From assembly GCF_001870905.1 (NCBI RefSeq), contig NZ_LNDC01000136.1:1-55089 (forward strand): 55,089 bases of DNA. The letters run 5' to 3'. This DNA is from Geitlerinema sp. PCC 9228. Its GTDB lineage: Bacteria > Cyanobacteriota > Cyanobacteriia > Cyanobacteriales > PCC-9228. The translations under genes were made by a program, and so were the position numbers. The notes under the pieces were generated by a model. It was not told the origin of the DNA, searched no databases, and worked only from the letters and a program-made list of their open reading frames with translations. Below, one piece after another: positions 26,677-36,127 of the stretch; position 1 is the stretch's first letter; the number at the start of each line of letters is the position of its first letter.

Positions 26677-29600
26677 ATGAACAGTCCTTTTCTCGAAAGA
26701 CTCCACAGTCCCGAACGTCCCGTCATCGTCTTCGACGGTGGCATGGGAACTAGCTTGCAAGCACAAGAACTTACCGCGGAAGACTTTGGAGAACCAAAAT
26801 ACGAAGGGTGCAACGAATATCTCGTTCGTAGCAACCCCAAACCCGTCGAAAACGTCCACCGTTCCTTCCTAGAAGCCGGTGCCGACGTCATCGAAACCGA
26901 CTCCTTCGGCAGCAGCTACATCGTTCTCGCCGAATACGACCTATCGGACCAATCCTACGAACTCAGCAAAGAATCCGCCGAACTAGCCAAACGCATCGCT
27001 GACGAATATTCCACCCCGGAAAAACCCCGTTTTGTCGCGGGTTCCATGGGACCGGGAACCAAACTCGCCACCCTAGGACACATCGACTACGACACCATCG
27101 AAGACGCCTTCACCATTCAAGCGAGGGGTCTGTTCGACGGCGGTGCCGACCTGTTCTTGCTGGAAACCTGCCAAGACGTACTGCAGGTCAAAGCCGCCCT
27201 CAACGCCATTGAAACCGTCTTCAAAGAAAAAGGCGAACGGCGACCCATCATGGTATCGGTCACCATGGAAACCACCGGCACCATGCTGGTCGGCAGCGAC
27301 ATTAGCGCCGTGGTCTCCATCCTGGAACCCTATCCCATCGACATCTTGGGACTGAACTGCGCCACCGGACCCGACCTGATGAAAGACCACATCCGCTACC
27401 TGTCGGAAACCTCGCCCTTCGTCATCTCCTGTATTCCCAACGCCGGTTTGCCAGAAAACGTTGGCGGTCAGGCTCATTACAAACTGACCCCCACGGAACT
27501 GCGGATGGCATTAATGCACTTTATCGAAGACCTCGGCGTTCAGGTAATCGGCGGGTGTTGCGGAACCCGTCCCGATCACATCGAACAGCTAGCCGACATT
27601 GCCAAAACCCTCAAACCCAAAGAACGTCCGGTGCGGGTCCGTACCAGTACCGAGGAATATCCCCCTCGGGAAATTTTCAACTACGAACCTTCCGCCGCCT
27701 CCATTTACACCAGCGAACCCTACAAACAGGACAACTCCTTCCTGATTATCGGCGAACGTCTCAACGCCAGCGGTTCCAAAAAATGCCGGGACATGCTGGA
27801 CGCCGAAGACTGGGATGGTCTAGTCTCCCTCGCCAAATCCCAGGTAAAAGAAGGGGCCCACGTACTGGACGTGAACGTAGACTACGTGGGTCGCGATGGG
27901 GTCCGCGACATGCACGAGGTGGTCTCTCGCTTGGTGAACAACGTCACCTTGCCCCTGATGCTAGACTCCACCGACTGGCAGAAAATGGAAGCTGGCTTAA
28001 AAGTGGCCGGCGGTAAATCCCTGCTGAACTCCACCAACTACGAAGACGGGGAAGAACGCTTCCTACAAATTCTGGATCTAGCGAAAAAATACGGCGCTGG
28101 CATTATTATCGGTACCATCGACGAAGATGGCATGGCCCGTACCGCCGAGAAAAAATTTGAAATTGCCCAGCGAGCTTACCGTCAAGCGGTAGAATACGGC
28201 GTTCCTGCCCACGAAATCTTCTTCGACCCGTTAGCGTTGCCCATTTCCACCGGTATTTCCGAAGACCGGAGCAACGGGAAAGCTACCATCGAAGCCATTC
28301 GTCTCATTCGGGAAAATCTCCCTGGCTGTCACATTACCCTGGGGGTTTCCAACATCTCCTTTGGTTTAAATCCGGCAGCACGTCAGGTACTTAACTCTGT
28401 CATGCTGCACGAAGCCATGAGCGTGGGATTGGACAGTGCTATTGTCAGTGCCAGCAAGATCCTACCTCTGGCTAAAATTGAGGAAGAACATCAAGAAGTC
28501 TGCCGCGATCTAATTTACGACCGGCGGCAGTTTGACGGGGATATTTGTACCTACGACCCCCTCACCAAACTGACAGAACTCTTCCAAGGCAAAACTGCCG
28601 CGAAGAAAACCAGCAACGATGAAAATCTTCCCATCGAAGAGCGTCTCAAACGCCACATCATCGATGGGGAACGCCTGGGGTTGGAAGATGTGCTGACAAA
28701 AGCCATGGAAACCTATCCACCCCTAGACATTGTCAACAACTTCCTGCTCGATGGCATGAAAGTCGTCGGCGAACTGTTTGGTTCCGGACAGATGCAGTTG
28801 CCTTTTGTGCTGCAGTCGGCGGAAACCATGAAGGCTGCCGTGGCGTTTTTGGAACCCTACATGGAGAAAAACGAAGCCGGCGACAATGCCAAAGGTACGT
28901 TTGTCATTGCCACAGTGAAAGGGGACGTTCACGATATTGGCAAAAATTTGGTGGATATTATCCTTTCCAACAATGGCTATCGGGTGGTGAACTTGGGCAT
29001 CAAACAGCCAGTGGAAAATATTATCCAAGCTTATCGGGAACACAACGCCGACTGCATCGCCATGAGCGGTCTGTTGGTAAAATCCACGGCGTTTATGAAA
29101 GAAAACCTGGAAATTTTCAACCAGGAAGGTATTACCGTTCCCGTGATTTTGGGGGGTGCGGCTTTGACGCCGAAGTTTGTCCACGGTGACTGTCAGGAGA
29201 CTTATAAAGGAAAAGTCATCTATGGTAAAGATGCGTTTGCTGATTTGCACTTTATGGACAAGCTGATGCCGGCGAAGGCTGCCGACCAATGGGACGATTT
29301 TCAAGGCTTCCTGGGTGAGTTCAGCGAAGGTGACAGCAGTAATGGTGATGGTGCCGCTGCTGCCACGAAAGAAAAATCGGCAGAAACTGCCGAGACGGGA
29401 GATAGCAACAACGGCAAATCTAAATCCAAGTCCAAGCAGCAGGAAACTACCCCAGCACAACCGCAAGAGGTGGATACCCGCCGTTCGGAAGCGGTGGATC
29501 CAGATATCGAACGACCCACACCGCCTTTCTGGGGAACGAAGTTGCTGCAGCCGGAGGATATGCCGCTGGATGAGGTGTTCTGGTATTTGGATTTGCAGGC

Positions 29601-30321
29601 TTTGTTTGTGGGACAGTGGCAGTTCCGCAAAGCGAAGGGACAATCTCGGGAAGAATACGACCAGTTCCTCGAAGAGACGGTGCATCCAATTTTAGAGCAC
29701 TGGAAAAAGCGGATTGTGGAGGAAAATCTGCTGCACCCGCAAGCGATTTACGGCTATTTCCCCTGTCAGTCGGAGGGCAATACGCTGTATCTTTACGACC
29801 CGCAGGACCCCCAAGCGAAGAAAGAAATTGCTAAGTTTGAGTTTCCCCGACAAAAATCTATGCGGCGTCTGTGTATTGCGGATTTCTTCGCTTCTAAGGA
29901 TTCTGGCATTATCGATGTGTTCCCTATGCAGGCGGTAACGGTTGGGGAAGTAGCGACGGAATTTGCTCAGAAGCTGTTTGAAAGCGACTGCTATACGGAT
30001 TATCTATATTTCCACGGTATGGCGGTGCAAACGGCGGAAGCGATGTCGGAATGGGTCCACGCGAAAATCCGCCAGGAACTTGGTTTCGCGGATGAGGAAC
30101 CCCAGACGGTTCGCGATGTGTTGCAGCAACGCTATCGCGGTTCCCGTTACAGCTTTGGCTACCCTGCCTGTCCGAATATGCAGGACCAGTACACGCAACT
30201 GGAGTTGTTACAAAGCGATCGCATTGGAATGTATATGGATGAAAGCGAACAGCTTTATCCAGAACAGTCTACAACAGCGATCGTAACTTACCACCCGGTG
30301 GCGAAATACTTTAGTGCCTAG
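26677..30321 (+). CDS. metH: Cobalamin-dependent methionine synthase
   Basis: MetH moves a methyl group from 5-methyltetrahydrofolate to homocysteine through bound cobalamin. The 1214-residue protein has all modules in order: the homocysteine domain (1 to about 325; zinc ligands Cys228 in LNCATGP and Cys294/Cys295 in GGCCGT), the folate domain (about 355-600; [12 protein letters not shown]), the cobalamin cap (about 640-735), the B12 domain (about 740-875; [10 protein letters not shown] with axial ligand His752) and the AdoMet reactivation domain (about 955-1180; [11 protein letters not shown]). Between the last two is a low-complexity Ser/Gly/Lys/Ala linker (about 880-950). The ATG at 26677 follows GGAAGG and places the family N-terminus correctly. 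A terminator follows 29 bases after the stop. Confidence 0.96.
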   Translation: MNSPFLERLHSPERPVIVFDGGMGTSLQAQELTAEDFGEPKYEGCNEYLVRSNPKPVENVHRSFLEAGADVIETDSFGSSYIVLAEYDLSDQSYELSKESAELAKRIADEYSTPEKPRFVAGSMGPGTKLATLGHIDYDTIEDAFTIQARGLFDGGADLFLLETCQDVLQVKAALNAIETVFKEKGERRPIMVSVTMETTGTMLVGSDISAVVSILEPYPIDILGLNCATGPDLMKDHIRYLSETSPFVISCIPNAGLPENVGGQAHYKLTPTELRMALMHFIEDLGVQVIGGCCGTRPDHIEQLADIAKTLKPKERPVRVRTSTEEYPPREIFNYEPSAASIYTSEPYKQDNSFLIIGERLNASGSKKCRDMLDAEDWDGLVSLAKSQVKEGAHVLDVNVDYVGRDGVRDMHEVVSRLVNNVTLPLMLDSTDWQKMEAGLKVAGGKSLLNSTNYEDGEERFLQILDLAKKYGAGIIIGTIDEDGMARTAEKKFEIAQRAYRQAVEYGVPAHEIFFDPLALPISTGISEDRSNGKATIEAIRLIRENLPGCHITLGVSNISFGLNPAARQVLNSVMLHEAMSVGLDSAIVSASKILPLAKIEEEHQEVCRDLIYDRRQFDGDICTYDPLTKLTELFQGKTAAKKTSNDENLPIEERLKRHIIDGERLGLEDVLTKAMETYPPLDIVNNFLLDGMKVVGELFGSGQMQLPFVLQSAETMKAAVAFLEPYMEKNEAGDNAKGTFVIATVKGDVHDIGKNLVDIILSNNGYRVVNLGIKQPVENIIQAYREHNADCIAMSGLLVKSTAFMKENLEIFNQEGITVPVILGGAALTPKFVHGDCQETYKGKVIYGKDAFADLHFMDKLMPAKAADQWDDFQGFLGEFSEGDSSNGDGAAAATKEKSAETAETGDSNNGKSKSKSKQQETTPAQPQEVDTRRSEAVDPDIERPTPPFWGTKLLQPEDMPLDEVFWYLDLQALFVGQWQFRKAKGQSREEYDQFLEETVHPILEHWKKRIVEENLLHPQAIYGYFPCQSEGNTLYLYDPQDPQAKKEIAKFEFPRQKSMRRLCIADFFASKDSGIIDVFPMQAVTVGEVATEFAQKLFESDCYTDYLYFHGMAVQTAEAMSEWVHAKIRQELGFADEEPQTVRDVLQQRYRGSRYSFGYPACPNMQDQYTQLELLQSDRIGMYMDESEQLYPEQSTTAIVTYHPVAKYFSA

Positions 30322-30349
30322 AAAAATAATTGGGCTTTGAGTTGGCTTT

Positions 30350-30376
30350 CCCCCAGTTTGGCTGGGGGATTTTTTT
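30350..30376 (+). terminator. Intrinsic terminator of metH
   Basis: CCCCCAG and CTGGGGG form a 7-bp GC-rich stem with a five-base loop, followed after one A by a run of seven T. This is a textbook rho-independent terminator, 29 bases after the metH stop codon. Confidence 0.88.
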
Positions 30377-30382
30377 GGTAGA

Positions 30383-30424
30383 CGCTCCCATTTCCTGAAT
30401 AGTCTGCAAGAGATAATGGGAGCG
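30383..30424. repeat. 10-bp inverted repeat after the metH terminator
   Basis: CGCTCCCATT and AATGGGAGCG are perfect inverted repeats separated by 22 bases and followed by TTTTTG. It may be a second, weaker terminator, or the remnant of a small inverted-repeat element, because other repeats follow directly. Confidence 0.5.
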
Positions 30425-30447
30425 TTTTTGTAGGGGTGCCAGGCGTG

Positions 30448-30566
30448 ATACCAAATCCGATTCTCTCAACCACAAACGTAACCCGAACCATCCCCCTTTA
30501 CAAGTGGGACTACAGGGGATTCTAACCCGGTTTTCTTATCGGGTCTTGCCAGGACGGATTTGGTAT
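30448..30566. repeat. MITE-like element with 12-bp terminal inverted repeats
   Basis: A 119-bp unit begins ATACCAAATCCG and ends CGGATTTGGTAT, perfect 12-bp inverted repeats. It has no coding capacity. Related phrases occur nearby: CTACCAAATCCGAC (about 30632), GACTTGGTATAAG (about 30746), CATACCAAGTCC (about 30946), and GAATCTGGTATAAA in the region after the Omp85 gene. This indicates a dispersed family of non-autonomous elements or their decayed ends. Confidence 0.55.
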
Positions 30567-30777
30567 GAGAACCCCTACCAGAGAAATCGGGGAATCCTAA
30601 AAAATCATTGTTTTTCAGAAATGGGATTCTACCAAATCCGACATGGAAAAACCACAATTTTTTGGTAGTGGGGGGAGGCACGGGGGCGCTACCCCTATGC
30701 TTCGGCAGGCTCAGCACAAGCATTTTTGTGGGTTTATGTACATCAGACTTGGTATAAGAGATAATCGGGGTGCTTTT

Positions 30778-30805
30778 GTAGGGATGATTTGCGAAGTAAC
30801 CCTAC
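30778..30805. repeat. Dispersed hairpin repeat, copy 2
   Basis: GTAGGG and CCCTAC flank the core ATTTGCGAAGTA. The stem and the TTTGCGAAGT core match the copy at 7775-7802, 23 kb away, with compensating stem differences (GGGG versus GGGA). A partial relative, TGTAGGGGTGCC, lies near 30430. Confidence 0.55.
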
Positions 30806-31028
30806 TTCCCTTCCCACCGGCCCAAAAAGTCACGCAAGTTGCTATCTTTTTTTTGATGGCAAAGCGATCGCGATGGCTAATATAGAGGAAAATAAAAATT
30901 TGGAAGCGCCAAAGGGAATAAAAATAAACCCTCAAACCTCAAAACTCATACCAAGTCCACCTCAAACAGACGCGCTGTTCCATCCATGGAACGTTCTTTT
31001 TCTTACATAAAACTGCATTTATTCCAGG

Positions 31029-31856
31029 TTAAAGCTTACAAGCATCTGTGCGAGAAAAGAGAACAAACAACCACAACAGAACCCAACACAAACAAATTCT
31101 TCCTACCCCCGGCAAATGCCCTGCAGGCTGGAAATTCCCATCCAAACACAGTTCTTCATACGACTTCCACTTGCCATTTTCTCGCCAACCGACAATATCC
31201 GCAAACTTTTTCACGGTCTCGTAATCCTCCTCTCCTCCCAAACTTTGATAAATTTTCTTTTGAACGCTAAAGCCAAATTTGCCGTTGCTATACTTGACCC
31301 ACAAACGGTCGATGGTTTGCAAATCTTCACAGGGGAAATCCTCTATATCCTCTGCACGCAAACAACCTTCCTTTTCTCTGCCAGCAACTTTTAGCATAGC
31401 CTTTGCCGTTTCTTCATCGGCTTGTCGCCACTTTTGCTTCGCCAGCAAATCTCGCAATTGGGTATAATCGTATCCCACTGCACTTTCAGGGGAAACATCT
31501 TCTTGCTGTTGGGGTTGACTTTGAGAGTCTAACTTTTTGTGAAGCCCAGCCACTTCTTGTCGTACGTTGGTGATTTCTTGTTGCAACAAACCAACTTGTT
31601 GTTGTAGCTGTTGCTTTTTGTCAAGTTCTTGCTGTAATAGGTGATATTTATAAAAAAGTACGATATACTGCCGTTGTAATTGTTCGTATTTTTGTAGAAT
31701 CTTTTGTTCCCAACGTTCTCTTTGCGAGAGAACTTCTTGGAAGGCTTGAAAAAAACCCTCCCAAGTCGGCGAAAACGTCACTAAGGGGTAGCCACAGTTG
31801 CTACAAAACTGTTGGTCTTGGGCACCTTCTTGTTCGCAAATTCGACAGGTTCCCAT
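31029..31856 (-). CDS. GUN4-domain protein with N-terminal zinc ribbon and coiled coil
   Basis: The 275-residue protein has three parts. Residues 4-21 form a zinc ribbon (CRIC, CSNC). About 45-135 is a glutamine-rich coiled coil (KYEQLQRQYIVLFYKYHLLQQEL, LQQEITNVRQEVAGLHKKL). About 150-255 is a GUN4 domain with the hallmarks LRDLLAKQKWRQADEETAKAML, DFPCEDLQTIDRLWVKYSNG, KFGFSVQKKIYQSLGG and GHLPGVG. GUN4 domains bind porphyrins; the classical Gun4 activates magnesium chelatase, but multi-domain GUN4 proteins such as this one often act elsewhere and are uncharacterised. The end is hydrophobic (ICLCWVLLWLFVLFSR), possibly membrane-associated. I start at the ATG at 31856, three codons after a TTG. 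Confidence 0.87.
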   Translation of the reverse strand: MGTCRICEQEGAQDQQFCSNCGYPLVTFSPTWEGFFQAFQEVLSQRERWEQKILQKYEQLQRQYIVLFYKYHLLQQELDKKQQLQQQVGLLQQEITNVRQEVAGLHKKLDSQSQPQQQEDVSPESAVGYDYTQLRDLLAKQKWRQADEETAKAMLKVAGREKEGCLRAEDIEDFPCEDLQTIDRLWVKYSNGKFGFSVQKKIYQSLGGEEDYETVKKFADIVGWRENGKWKSYEELCLDGNFQPAGHLPGVGRICLCWVLLWLFVLFSRTDACKL

Positions 31857-32096
31857 GAGAGACAACGCTACTTCACCCTATTTTTTAGTATAACATAGCT
31901 GGGATCGCAGACAAAGAAAAGGCATCGCGGTCAAATGACTGTACGCAATGCTGTCCCCCTTAAATGTTACAGTTTGTGAATTTCTGGATGATGGAACGTA
32001 GTAGGACTGCCCCTACCGATTAATTGTCTCAATTGTCTCATATACACGCCAAGTGAAAACGCTATATATCGTAAATGAACTCGATCTTGGTTTTCT

Positions 32097-32408
32097 TTAC
32101 CAAGCGATCGCTCCATCGAAAATATGTTCTGGAATATACTCAGATAGTGCTTTTTCAGTTACAATATAAACTTTTCGTCCTAATACACTTTCCCAGTCGC
32201 ATAGCCAACCACCTGGAAACCAAGGCGTAATTTGATCCAAATCGGAATCTACCAAAAAATCGATATCGCTGTGTTCGTGAGCTTCTCCCCGCGCCATCAA
32301 CCCAAAAACCCGAATGTTGAACGCACCGTATTTGGCAGCGATCGCAATTATATCCTCTCGTTGATCCAGCAATAAATCTTCAATTCCCAATCCCGTTTTG
32401 GCTGCCAT
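32097..32408 (-). CDS. MNT-type nucleotidyltransferase domain protein
   Basis: The 103-residue protein is a minimal nucleotidyltransferase. The fold is shown by IRVFGLMARGEAHEHSDIDFLVD: the helix-turn glycine, ARGEA and the metal-binding aspartates of SDIDFLVD (Asp48, Asp50). The normal GS dipeptide is GL here (Ser replaced by Leu37), which may weaken catalysis. Such proteins usually pair with a HEPN toxin (MntA/HepT systems, AMPylation of the toxin), but no HEPN gene is adjacent: 31857-32096 and 32409-32602 hold nothing that looks coding. The ATG at 32408 has GGAG six bases upstream; two upstream in-frame ATG/ATG-like starts are less likely. Confidence 0.75.
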   Translation of the reverse strand: MAAKTGLGIEDLLLDQREDIIAIAAKYGAFNIRVFGLMARGEAHEHSDIDFLVDSDLDQITPWFPGGWLCDWESVLGRKVYIVTEKALSEYIPEHIFDGAIAW

Positions 32409-32602
32409 GAAATACTCCACAGAAACTCCCATTCTACAAACAAATTTCCCACCAATAATGTCAACCCCGGCACCACATTTTCGCCAGCTAACGTATCTGC
32501 TACACACTGCTAGTAGCCAACAGTTGCTTCCTATAGTAAAATCTTAGTTGTTCCGGCGGATTTGAACGGGAATTTCCCTTGGTTCAACGTTTGCACCGAA
32601 TT

Positions 32603-33568
32603 ATGCCTTTTTTCCAAACCGACGAACAACTGCAAGACCAAAAGCATCGCATTTTGCAAGCCACCTGGGAACAGTTTCCCCAACTGGCTAAAAATCAAAT
32701 TGCCTTTAGCTGGGTAGTTTACGACCCTCCCATTCCCGTCAATACCGGAGGCGCGCTGAATCCAGAAACGTTTTGGAACCAGCCAGTCAGGGGAGTTCAC
32801 TATCGCGGCGAAGAACGCATCTATCCCGCTAGCGTGGTCAAAATTTTCTATATGGTGGCTGTTTACGAATGGTTGCAAAACGGCATGATTCAATCTTCGC
32901 CGGAATTAGAACGCGCCGTTCGCGATGCCATTGTTGACTCTAGTAACGATGCCACGGGGTTGATGGTGGATATGCTCACGGGAACCACCAGCGGACCGGA
33001 GTTACCCCCCGGACCGTTTGAGACTTGGAAGCAACAACGCAATTTGGTGAACAACTATTTCCAATCGTTTCAATGGGAAGAGTTTGAAACTATTAATATC
33101 AATCAAAAAACTTGGGGAGACGGTCCTTACGGTCGGGAACGTCAGTTTGTGGGAGAACTGATGGAAAACCGCAATATGCTCACTACTAATGCCACAACGC
33201 GCTTGTTGCATGCAATTATCGGCGGTGTGGCGGTTTCTTCCCAAGCGTCGCAAGAGATGATGCGTCTGATGCGGCGTAGTCTCAACCCAGCGGATTTGGA
33301 TGCGAATCCAGAAAACCAAGTCCGTGGTTTTTTGGGGGGTGGTTTGACGGAGAATATTGCGGGAATCAAACTTTGGTCGAAGGCTGGGTTAACCAGTAGC
33401 GTTCGCCACGATGCTGCTTATATTGAAATTCCGGGATATCGTCCTTATTTGTTGGTGGTGTTTACGGAAGGGAAGAAAAACAGTCAAAGTGAGGAGATTT
33501 TGCCTTTTGTTTCCCAGCAGTTTGTGGAAGCGACGAAGTCTCTGGGAGAAATTACAACCAGTCATTGA
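32603..33568 (+). CDS. Class A beta-lactamase-like serine hydrolase
   Basis: The 321-residue protein has the penicillin-binding/beta-lactamase fold. The SxxK motif is ASVVK (Ser77, Lys80), the SDN-loop position reads SSNDAT near residue 113, and the third motif is SKAG near 260 in place of KTG. There is no signal peptide at this start, so it may be cytoplasmic or exported by another route. The altered motifs argue against a true beta-lactamase; related cyanobacterial proteins are annotated only as serine hydrolases. I use the ATG at 32603; a TTG eight codons upstream is in frame. It ends one base before the stop of the convergent TPR gene. Confidence 0.8.
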   Translation: MPFFQTDEQLQDQKHRILQATWEQFPQLAKNQIAFSWVVYDPPIPVNTGGALNPETFWNQPVRGVHYRGEERIYPASVVKIFYMVAVYEWLQNGMIQSSPELERAVRDAIVDSSNDATGLMVDMLTGTTSGPELPPGPFETWKQQRNLVNNYFQSFQWEEFETININQKTWGDGPYGRERQFVGELMENRNMLTTNATTRLLHAIIGGVAVSSQASQEMMRLMRRSLNPADLDANPENQVRGFLGGGLTENIAGIKLWSKAGLTSSVRHDAAYIEIPGYRPYLLVVFTEGKKNSQSEEILPFVSQQFVEATKSLGEITTSH

Positions 33569-33569
33569 A

Positions 33570-34397
33570 TCAATTTCCATCCAGTAGTTTTTCGGGAACA
33601 TCCCAGCCGAGTTCCTTGGCTTTGCGAAAATATTGCTGTGCCATTTCGGGGTCGTTAATGGTTTCCGATTTGTGGTAGCACATTCCCAGGTAAAAATTTA
33701 GTTGGGGGTCATCTCCCAACTGCTGGTATACTAGTTCAAAAGCATCCCTTGCCTGTTGCCATCGTTGCTGTTTGTAGTAAGCCATTCCCAAATAGTAACG
33801 CGCATCCACAATCCAGGGAGAATCGTTTTCTTGGTACAGGGTAATGGCTGCTTGTAAAGGCTCGATCGCTTGTTCTGGTTGTTCTGTATTTAAATAAACC
33901 AGACCTAAACCATAGTATCCTTCTGGATTGTCCGGTTCGATCGCTTTTAAACGTCGATAAGCAAATTCGGCTTGCTGGTAATTTCCCCGCATTTGGTAGA
34001 CAACGCCAAGATTTTGATAGGCTGTACCGTTGGCTGGAGATGCGCCAAGCGATCGCTGGTACCATTCTATAGCTTTTTCCAACTCTCCTTGCGATCGCAA
34101 CAGATGACCCAAATTATCCATGGCATCGCAAAACTGTTCGTCTTGCGCGATCGCTTCCTGGTACAAAACCTTGGCTTCTTCTAATTTTCCTTCTGCAGTT
34201 AGTTCGATGGCGCGATTGTAAAAAACCCGCGCCTGTTCGCTATCAGTAGGACAGGCAACCGCTTGCGATGTTGATTTGATGGGAATTTCTACTTGCTCTG
34301 TTTCCTCAGCAGCCGCAACACCTGCATATCCCCAAACTGACATCGTGGCGCAGGCAAAAAATACCGCCGCCTGCCGTGCCAACGGCCGAATCCTCAT
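33570..34397 (-). CDS. Secreted TPR-repeat protein
   Basis: The 275-residue product has a signal peptide (RQAAVFFACATMSVWGYAGVAAA) and about six tetratricopeptide repeats, for example ARVFYNRAIELTAEGKLEEAKVLYQEAI, AMDNLGHLLRSQGELEKAIEWYQRSL, AYQNLGVVYQMRGNYQQAEFAYRRL and GYYGLGLVYLNTEQPEQAIEPLQAAI. It should act as a periplasmic protein-binding scaffold; the partner is unknown. The ATG at 34397 follows AGGAGAAG. It is convergent with the serine hydrolase, with a single base between the stops, and lies just downstream of tRNA-Ser on the same strand. Confidence 0.87.
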   Translation of the reverse strand: MRIRPLARQAAVFFACATMSVWGYAGVAAAEETEQVEIPIKSTSQAVACPTDSEQARVFYNRAIELTAEGKLEEAKVLYQEAIAQDEQFCDAMDNLGHLLRSQGELEKAIEWYQRSLGASPANGTAYQNLGVVYQMRGNYQQAEFAYRRLKAIEPDNPEGYYGLGLVYLNTEQPEQAIEPLQAAITLYQENDSPWIVDARYYLGMAYYKQQRWQQARDAFELVYQQLGDDPQLNFYLGMCYHKSETINDPEMAQQYFRKAKELGWDVPEKLLDGN

Positions 34398-34474
34398 TTC
34401 TTGCTTCTCCTAGGAAGTGGGGATAATTCTGCGATCGCTGCGGGGAACAAAACCGAAACTGGCAAACTTGGCAA

Positions 34475-34563
34475 CGGAGAGGGAGGGATTCGAACCCTCG
34501 GTACGGTATTCACCGTACAACAGATTAGCAATCTGCCGCTTTCGACCACTCAGCCACCTCTCC
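34475..34563 (-). tRNA. tRNA-Ser (anticodon GCU)
   Basis: On the minus strand the sequence folds as a class II tRNA. The acceptor stem is GGAGAGG with CCTCTCC. The D-arm contains GGCTGAGTGGTCGAAAG. The anticodon stem-loop CAGATTGCTAATCTG shows anticodon GCT, reading AGC/AGU serine codons. A long variable arm follows (GTACGGTGAATACCGTAC). The T-arm is GAGGGTTCGAATCCCTC, with discriminator G. The long variable arm is the serine identity feature. CCA is not encoded. Confidence 0.97.
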
Positions 34564-34850
34564 AAGGTGTTCACCATTATTATATTACTATACCATAACT
34601 AGCTATGTACACCCCCTAGGGGGAAAAATTTCGTTTGATAGCATCTGGGAAAGTTTTAGTAAGAAGTAGCCATCGGGAATCTTGAATCTAGGTTCTCTAG
34701 CGATCGCCAAAAAATTTTTCCACTTGGGGGGTTGACTGGGAGATTTTTTTGATATAAGTGGGCTCAGGTCGCGTATATTAACTTTTGAGAAGTTGGGGTG
34801 TGTCTTGCCAGCTTGACCAAAGCTACTACTTGTCGTGAGGAGTGTATTTT

Positions 34851-36038
34851 ATGAGTTCTATTCCCTGCCAGGTTCGCGCCACCCAACCGCAGAAACGTTG
34901 GCTTCGTCCTGGCAAACCCAAATTTTGGTGGTTTACTTTTCTGTTTTGGTTGCTAGTCACAACACCAGCCAACGCCGCTGTTTTTTTGCGCGTGGCGATT
35001 GAAACCGGTGCCAAACAGGTACAAATAGGTACTTCGACTGCGGCAACTGTAGAAGACAGTCGTGGCAATACATTGGGAGAAATTGAGGGGATGACTTCCT
35101 TAGCTGCCATCAAGGATCGTTCTGGCATCTCCCTGCAACGCTGGCGATCCGGACAGTTGCGCATCGATCCCCAGGCAAATGGGTACGTTTATATTGGCGA
35201 TCGCTGGTACCGCGGCGAAGCCATTTTGGTCCCCACAGGCAACGGCGTCACGGCAATCAATTACGTAGAATTGGAAGACTATCTCGCCAGCGTCGTGGGA
35301 GGTGAAGTTCCCACCAACTGGCCGGTAGAAGCACTCAAAGCACAGGCAGTGGCAGCGCGTTCCTATGCTTTGTACAAACGCCGCCACCAAAGCAATGCCT
35401 TGTACGACCTGGAAGACACCACCGCTTCCCAAGTTTACAAAGGTCTCGAAAGTGAAACCAACACCACCCGCCACGCGGTGACTGCCACGGAAGGTCAGGT
35501 ACTAACCTACAACCACCGCATCATCGAAGCTGTATTTCACTCTTCTTCCGGCGGTCACACCGAAAATGTAGAAGACGTATGGAGTTCGCCGCGACCCTAT
35601 CTGGTAGGAGTGCAAGACTTCGACCGCGGCGCGCCAGTTTTCCAATGGACGGAAGTGCTTTCGCAGTCGGATATTAACCGCAAAATTTCTGGAATTGGCC
35701 AAATTTTATCCATGACGCCAGAAGCAACCACCCCCCAAGGTCGGGTTAGTACCATGCGTATCGAAGGTTCTCAGGGAAGCAAAGTTGTCGATGGGGATGA
35801 ATTGCGCCGTATTCTAGATTTGCGCAGTAGTTTATTTACAGTGGTTCCCCAGTACGGTAGCAGCAAAAGTGCCGGTTCGGTTCCGGTTGCTTTTCAAATC
35901 AACGGACGCGGCTTCGGTCACGGCGTGGGATTGAGTCAGTGGGGGTCGTATTTTCTGGCTTTGCAAGGATACAACTACCGCCAGATTTTGGGTCACTACT
36001 ACCGCAACACCACCTTGGCAAGAATTCAACCTCGCTAG
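34851..36038 (+). CDS. SpoIID/LytB-domain protein
   Basis: The 395-residue protein has one N-terminal membrane anchor or signal (WWFTFLFWLLVTTPANAA) and a SpoIID/LytB domain. The family core is YVELEDYLASVVGGEVPTNWPVEALKAQAVAARSYAL, where the Glu of GEVP is the catalytic residue in SpoIID lytic transglycosylases, followed by VFHSSSGGHTENVEDVW and, near the end, GRGFGHGVGLSQWG. In spore formers SpoIID cuts denuded peptidoglycan; cyanobacteria keep homologues that are probably involved in cell-wall remodelling or septal cleavage. The ATG at 34851 is preceded by GAGGAG; a GTG three codons earlier is possible. Confidence 0.9.
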   Translation: MSSIPCQVRATQPQKRWLRPGKPKFWWFTFLFWLLVTTPANAAVFLRVAIETGAKQVQIGTSTAATVEDSRGNTLGEIEGMTSLAAIKDRSGISLQRWRSGQLRIDPQANGYVYIGDRWYRGEAILVPTGNGVTAINYVELEDYLASVVGGEVPTNWPVEALKAQAVAARSYALYKRRHQSNALYDLEDTTASQVYKGLESETNTTRHAVTATEGQVLTYNHRIIEAVFHSSSGGHTENVEDVWSSPRPYLVGVQDFDRGAPVFQWTEVLSQSDINRKISGIGQILSMTPEATTPQGRVSTMRIEGSQGSKVVDGDELRRILDLRSSLFTVVPQYGSSKSAGSVPVAFQINGRGFGHGVGLSQWGSYFLALQGYNYRQILGHYYRNTTLARIQPR

Positions 36039-36127
36039 GGACGTTCGTGGGAACTTTTCTGGAAATTTGCTACTGTGAATTCTATGAGTTATTGTTTTCC
36101 ATCGACCCACGTTCGCGAGGTGCGGCC

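Larger units (their letters stand above)
30322..31028. other. Repeat-rich intergenic region, no gene seen
   Basis: The 707 bases between metH and the convergent GUN4-domain gene contain the metH terminator, a 10-bp inverted repeat, the MITE-like unit and a second copy of the dispersed hairpin. A common palindromic fragment (TTCGGCAGGCTCAGC, near 30701) is also present. Short open frames here have no recognisable product and overlap repeats. Confidence 0.6.

Noticed and set aside
28723-29685. Minus-strand open frame of 320 codons within metH
   Set aside because: Antisense to a gene with all expected catalytic motifs; the product has no recognisable domain and no start context.
30690-30730. 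Palindromic phrase TTCGGCAGGCTCAGC as a special site
   Set aside because: This REP-like fragment is widespread in bacterial and metagenomic sequence and shows nothing specific here.
32097-32602. Complete MntA/HepT-type toxin-antitoxin pair
   Set aside because: Only the nucleotidyltransferase is present; neither flank encodes a HEPN-like protein.
34609-34620. Palindrome CCCCCTAGGGGG upstream of the SpoIID gene as a terminator of tRNA-Ser or an operator
   Set aside because: It lies upstream of the tRNA promoter side, has no loop and no T-run on either strand, and no second copy is seen.
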